Shown piece after piece: positions 60,664 through 64,000 of a DNA stretch of 64,000 nt. The notes beneath the pieces were generated by a model, which was not told the DNA's origin, did no database searches, and saw only the letters and a program-made list of their open reading frames with translations. The DNA lies in assembly GCF_021390935.1 (NCBI RefSeq), contig NZ_JAJPUI010000006.1, positions 124,001 to 188,000 on the forward strand, read 5' to 3'. The position numbers and the translations under genes were made by a program. The DNA is from Streptomyces sp. CC228A (GTDB lineage Bacteria; Actinomycetota; Actinomycetes; Streptomycetales; Streptomycetaceae). The stretch's first letter is position 1. Every line of letters begins with the position of its first letter.

Positions 60664-60942
60664 ATGGGTGACCGGAACGTGAACCGCGGCCACGGGGCGG
60701 GGTGCCGGTGCGCGGCGGCGGACGACAAGGACCCGACGGCGTGCGAGGGCCCCCTCACGGCGGTGACGGTCGTGACGGCGGACGGTACGGAGATCACGGG
60801 CTGCGTGCGGCACAGCGCGCGGCAGTTGGCCAGCCTCCAGGGGGCTCGGCTGCACCCGATGGCGGCACTGCTGCCCTGGGCGGTGGACGTCTACTGCCGC
60901 GCCGCCGAACTGCCGCCGTTCGCGTGGCAGGTGGGGCTGTAG
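60664..60942 (+). CDS. small hypothetical protein with Cys-rich start
   Basis: 92 aa from ATG at 60664 (GAGGGAG 5 bases upstream). N-terminus GHGAGCRCAAADDKDPTACE includes three Cys; the rest, PLTAVTVVTADGTEITGCVR and HSARQLASLQGARLHPMAALLPW, is a small beta-alpha domain with no family I know. The preceding gap 60326-60663 has no supported gene apart from Gly/Arg low-complexity sequence. Divergent from the Ca/Na exchanger gene. Confidence 0.72.
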   Translation: MGDRNVNRGHGAGCRCAAADDKDPTACEGPLTAVTVVTADGTEITGCVRHSARQLASLQGARLHPMAALLPWAVDVYCRAAELPPFAWQVGL

Positions 60943-61118
60943 CGGCAGGTGGGCCCGTGGCGGCAGGCGGGCCCCGCCGGCGGTCGGCCCACCCCGGGGA
61001 ACCGGCGGCGGGCCCCGGCGGCGGTCGGCCCGCCCGGGGGACCGGCGGCGGGTCCACACGGAAGGGCCAGGGCCCCGGCGGTGAAGGCGTCGGCGCCGTG
61101 CCGGGGCCTGGTGGGGCG

Positions 61119-62579
61119 TCAGCCGATGATGGGGCGCTCCTCCGGCAGCTCGTAGCGGCGGGTGCGCTCGCGCAGGGCGAGGGCGGAGACCAGCGTGACG
61201 GGGCCGAGGCGGCCCACGAACATCAGGAGGATGGCGATCAGCTGGCCCGGCACCGGCAGCTGCGCGCTGACGCCCGCGGACAGCCCGTTCACGCCGAACG
61301 CCGACACCGCTTCGAACAGCACCACCTCGAACGGCGCCTTCACCACCGTCATGAGGGCCAGGGCCGCGGCGATGACGAAACCGACGCCGAGCAGGGCCAC
61401 GGTGAGGGCCTGGCGCAGGGCGTGCGGGGCGAGGCGGCGGCCCATGATCGTGGAGTTGGGCTCGCCGCGCACCTCGGCGAGCATCGCGGCGGCCAGCACC
61501 GCGAAGGTGGTGACCTTGATGCCGCCCGCCGTGCCCGCGCTGCCGCCGCCGATGAACATCAGCGCGCAGGTCATCAGCAGCGTCGCGTTCTCCAGCGCGC
61601 CGATGTCGATGGCGTTGAAGCCGCCGCTGCGGGTCATGACGGAGTGCACGAAGCCGTTGAGCAGCTTGTCCTCCCAGCTGAACCGGCCGAGCGTACCGGG
61701 GTTCCCCCATTCCAGGAGGCAGGTCAGCACGGTACCGGTCGCCAGCAGGCCCGCCGCCGTGACGACGGTGAGCTTGGTGTGCAGCGACCAGCCGCGCCGT
61801 CCGGCCGTGCGCCGCCGGGTGCGGTGCCGCAGCAGTTCGAGCAGGACGGGGAAGCCGATGCCGCCCAGCACCACGGCCACCGCTATGGGCAGCGTCACCA
61901 GCGGGTCCGTGGCGTAGCGGGTGAGGCTGTCCGGCTGGAGGGCGAAGCCGGCGTTGTTGAACGCCGACACGGAGTGGAAGAAGCCGTGGTAGACGGCGTC
62001 ACCGATCGGCATGGCGTAGCCGAACCGGAAGCGCAGCGCCAGCACCGCCCAGACGGCCAGCTCGACGGCGGCCGTCGTCCCGGCGACCCCGAGCAGCACC
62101 CGCCGCACGTCGCCGATGGCCAGGCTCTTGGTCTCCGCCGCCGCCGTCAGCTGCATGCGCAGCCGCAGCTTCCCGGACACCAGCAGCGCGAGCAGCGACG
62201 CCATGGTCATGATCCCGAAGCCGCCCACCTGGATCAGCGCCAGGATCACGCCCTGGCCGAAACCACTCCAGTACGTGCCCGTGTCCACCACGGTGAGGCC
62301 GGTGACGCACACCGCGGAGGTGGCGGTGAACAGCGCCGGCACCAGGCCGGTCGCGCCGGAGTCGGCGGACGACACGGGCAGGGTCAGCAGGAGCGTGCCG
62401 CCGAGGATGACGGCGGCGAAGGACACGACGGTCGTCCGGGCCGGGTGCGTGGTGAACAGCGTCTGCCACAGCCTCGCCGCGCTTCCTGCCACTGCTCGCT
62501 CCCGGCCTTCCCCGCTGGTCCGGGGCTGGCCCGGTTCCTCGTCGTGCCGGTGGTCGCCCGCCGGCCGTGTCGACAGCAC
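61119..62579 (-). CDS. TrkH/KtrB-type potassium transport membrane protein
   Basis: 486 aa from GTG at 62579 (GAGGAC only 2 bases upstream; a later start is possible). Four pore-loop repeats carry the K+ filter: TATSAVCVTGLTVVDTGTYW, FHSVSAFNNAGFAL, FVHSVMTRSGGFNAIDIGAL and EAVSAFGVNGLSAGVSAQL, each with the Gly of the filter. Transmembrane K+ uptake, normally with a TrkA/KtrA ring. No TrkA is next to it in this direction; the divergent gene encodes a TrkA-C protein. A 33-bp repeat separates the two. Confidence 0.93.
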   Translation of the reverse strand: MLSTRPAGDHRHDEEPGQPRTSGEGRERAVAGSAARLWQTLFTTHPARTTVVSFAAVILGGTLLLTLPVSSADSGATGLVPALFTATSAVCVTGLTVVDTGTYWSGFGQGVILALIQVGGFGIMTMASLLALLVSGKLRLRMQLTAAAETKSLAIGDVRRVLLGVAGTTAAVELAVWAVLALRFRFGYAMPIGDAVYHGFFHSVSAFNNAGFALQPDSLTRYATDPLVTLPIAVAVVLGGIGFPVLLELLRHRTRRRTAGRRGWSLHTKLTVVTAAGLLATGTVLTCLLEWGNPGTLGRFSWEDKLLNGFVHSVMTRSGGFNAIDIGALENATLLMTCALMFIGGGSAGTAGGIKVTTFAVLAAAMLAEVRGEPNSTIMGRRLAPHALRQALTVALLGVGFVIAAALALMTVVKAPFEVVLFEAVSAFGVNGLSAGVSAQLPVPGQLIAILLMFVGRLGPVTLVSALALRERTRRYELPEERPIIG

Positions 62580-62688
62580 GTCCTCGGCCCGGGGTCCGGC
62601 GGGTCGTCACCCTACCGTCCGCGTCTCCCGCCGCCGCCGAAGCCTTCACCTGGCGGCGCGCGCGTGGCGGGCGGGCGGGACGGCGGGC

Positions 62689-62787
62689 GGGGGCGGTGGA
62701 GGCGGTTCCCGGCACACGGCCGGGGGCGGTGGAGGCGGTTCCCGACATACGGCCGGGGGCGGTGGAGGCGGTTCCCGGCACACGGCC
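62689..62787. repeat. 33-bp tandem repeat, three copies, between trkH-like and khtT-like genes
   Basis: Three back-to-back copies of 33 bp beginning GGGGGCGGTGGAGGCGGTTC (62689, 62722, 62755); copy 2 differs by two or three bases. Located in the 318 bp divergent promoter region, about 110 bp upstream of both starts. The AT-richer part after it (GCTAATACCCTGG) is the most promoter-like piece in the region. Confidence 0.9.
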
Positions 62788-62897
62788 GGGGTTCTGCGGC
62801 TAATACCCTGGTTTGTCCGCCAAGTAAAGTAATCGCCAAGGCGTCACCCGTACGCGGGACGCCTCGCTCGTGTGTCGCGCCATCGAGGAGAGTCGCT

Positions 62898-63383
62898 GTG
62901 CCCGTTCCGCGTATGAGCAGTACGCCGTTGCCCGGGATCGGGGTCCGCTACGACCTCACCACCCGCGAGGACCGCCGGCTGTCGGTGGTCGCGCAGCGCG
63001 ACGGTACGCGGGTGCTCAACGCCTACCACCGGGACGACCCCGACGCCTGCGCCCTGTCCGTGCGGCTGACGGCGGGGGAGACGGAGGCGCTGATCGACGC
63101 CCTGATGCCCGCGCACCACAGCCCCACCCTGCTGTCCACCACCGACCTGGGGCTGGTCGCCGAGCGCATCGAGCTCACCGCGGCCTCGCACTGGAACGGG
63201 CGGCTGCTCGGGGAGACCCGCATGCGCACCGAGACCGGCGTGTCGATCGTCGCCGTCCTGCGCAGAGCCGACGCCATCCCCGCGCCGGGGCCGGACTTCC
63301 GTCTGGCAGGCGGCGACACCCTCATCGTCATCGGCACCCGCGAAGGCGCCGACGCCGCCGCCGCGATCCTCGGAAGGGAGTGA
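62898..63383 (+). CDS. K+/H+ antiporter regulatory subunit (KhtT-like)
   Basis: 161 aa from GTG at 62898 (GGAG about 8 bases upstream). N-terminal half MSSTPLPGIGVRYDLTTRED, DRRLSVVAQRDGTRVLNAYH is the KhtT-type regulatory region; residues 80-161 are a TrkA-C (RCK C-lobe) domain (RIELTAASHWNGRLLGETRM, SIVAVLRRADAIPAPGPDF, AGGDTLIVIGTREGADA). These bind nucleotides such as c-di-AMP in relatives. It overlaps the antiporter gene only by a 3-base gap, so they are co-translated. Confidence 0.9.
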   Translation: MPVPRMSSTPLPGIGVRYDLTTREDRRLSVVAQRDGTRVLNAYHRDDPDACALSVRLTAGETEALIDALMPAHHSPTLLSTTDLGLVAERIELTAASHWNGRLLGETRMRTETGVSIVAVLRRADAIPAPGPDFRLAGGDTLIVIGTREGADAAAAILGRE

Positions 63384-63386
63384 TGA

Positions 63387-64000
63387 GTGCACTCGTCCGC
63401 CGTCTTCCTCATTGAGTTCGGTGCCATCATCCTCGGCCTCGGCCTGCTGGGCCGGATCGCCGGACGGCTGAAGTTCTCCCCGATACCCCTCTACCTCCTG
63501 GCCGGCCTCGCCTTCGGCACGGGCGGCCTGCTGCCGCTCGGCGCGAGCGAGGAGTTCGTGGCGATCGGCGCGGAGATCGGCGTCATCCTCCTGCTGCTGA
63601 TGCTGGGCCTGGAGTACACCGCCACCGACCTCGTCACCAACCTCAAGACGCAGTACCCCGCCGGCCTCGTCGACGCCGCCCTCAACGCCCTGCCCGGCGC
63701 CGCCATGGCCCTGCTGCTCGGGTGGGGCCCGGTCGCCGCCGTCGTCCTCGCGGGGGTCACCTGGATCTCCTCCTCCGGCGTCATCGCCAAGGTCCTCGGC
63801 GACCTCGGCCGCCTCGGCAACCGCGAGACGCCCATCGTGCTGAGCATCCTGGTCCTCGAAGACCTCGCCATGGCGGTCTACCTGCCGATCCTCACCGCCC
63901 TGGTGGCCGGGGTGAGTCTGGCCGCAGGCAGCGTCACGCTGGCCATCGCGCTCGGTGTCGCCGGGCTGGTGCTGTTCCTCGCCGTCCGCTACGGCAGGGT
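63387..64000 (+). CDS. cation:proton antiporter (KhtU-like), 3' end outside the window
   Basis: At least 204 codons from GTG at 63387, with GGAAGGGAG about 7 bases upstream; runs off the right edge. CPA2-type membrane helices: FLIEFGAIILGLGLLGRIAG, FSPIPLYLLAGLAFGTGGLL, EEFVAIGAEIGVILLLLMLG, WISSSGVIAKVLGDLGRLGN, and LVLEDLAMAVYLPILTALVA. The ion-site motif WISSSGV matches the family. With the KhtT-like subunit it forms a K+/H+ antiporter, the export counterpart of the divergent K+ importer. Confidence 0.88.
   Translation, partial: MHSSAVFLIEFGAIILGLGLLGRIAGRLKFSPIPLYLLAGLAFGTGGLLPLGASEEFVAIGAEIGVILLLLMLGLEYTATDLVTNLKTQYPAGLVDAALNALPGAAMALLLGWGPVAAVVLAGVTWISSSGVIAKVLGDLGRLGNRETPIVLSILVLEDLAMAVYLPILTALVAGVSLAAGSVTLAIALGVAGLVLFLAVRYGR

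Noticed and set aside
62689..62787. 33-bp repeats as a CRISPR array
   Set aside because: Copies are back to back without spacers and no cas genes are present; the same holds for the 42-bp repeats at 41031-41321.

Overview
The window is a chromosomal core segment of a high-GC actinomycete, almost certainly a Streptomyces. The evidence is the very GC-rich third codon positions, frequent GTG and TTG starts, a dnaK-grpE-dnaJ-hspR operon with HspR-type (HAIR) operators, a perfect Streptomyces-type parS site, and many actinobacterial families (DUF3151, DUF3152, DUF2617, DUF5994, YbjN, the Fe-S reductase with CCG domains). No transposase, integrase, CRISPR array or rRNA operon is visible. The only tRNA found is tRNA-Gly(CCC).

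Layout. 0-4.4 kb: the 5' part of a DUF3152 gene, a three-gene cassette that may be related to type VII secretion (932-3802), and a DUF3151 gene. 4.5-11.9 kb: mostly minus-strand metabolic genes (PatB-type C-S lyase, class II fructose-bisphosphate aldolase, pyrE, aldose epimerase-like, a frameshifted SRPBCC gene, a membrane-bound spermidine synthase-like protein, DUF2617), with parS between pyrE and fba. 12.3-13.8 kb: a run of short minus-strand genes for small membrane proteins with Gly/Ser/Cys-rich tails, three of them joined by stop/start overlaps. 14-26.6 kb: an aminotransferase, YbjN, then the heat-shock block (clpB; dnaK, grpE, dnaJ, hspR). Between the two heat-shock loci lie a PPOX-family enzyme and a divergent locus made of a LuxR-type regulator, a secreted DPxWD-repeat mini-protein and a coupled Rieske-like mini-protein. 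26.8-32.6 kb: sugar transferase, Fe-S reductase, Yip1 protein, phosphoribosyltransferase, dcd and a small zinc-ribbon-like protein. 32.8-36 kb: tRNA-Gly followed by accessory-looking genes (DUF4365, GNAT, GH16-like).

36-64 kb is dominated by ion homeostasis, envelope and stress functions: two copies of a CNNM/CorC-like gene pair, TerB, GlsB, a CBS protein, a CPA2 antiporter, a tandem Usp protein, NhaA, an MFS exporter, TatA, DedA, ArsR with a CDF transporter, a SpoM-like arrestin protein, a Ca/Na exchanger family protein, TrkH, and a KhtT/KhtU-like pair cut by the window end. Four intergenic regions here (near 38.83, 39.35, 56.89 and 57.49 kb) share an inverted repeat TCTAC-N6-GTAGA. It lies near both CNNM pairs, terB and the gene before the SpoM-like protein, which suggests a common regulator.

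Intergenic regions are full of short GC-rich tandem repeats (9, 12, 15, 33 and 42 bp units) and long perfect hairpins that look like terminators between convergent genes. The most interesting candidates for undescribed biology are the DPxWD/Rieske-like/LuxR locus (20042-21872), the shared operator of the ion/envelope genes, and the small Cys-rich membrane-protein operon (12314-13813).
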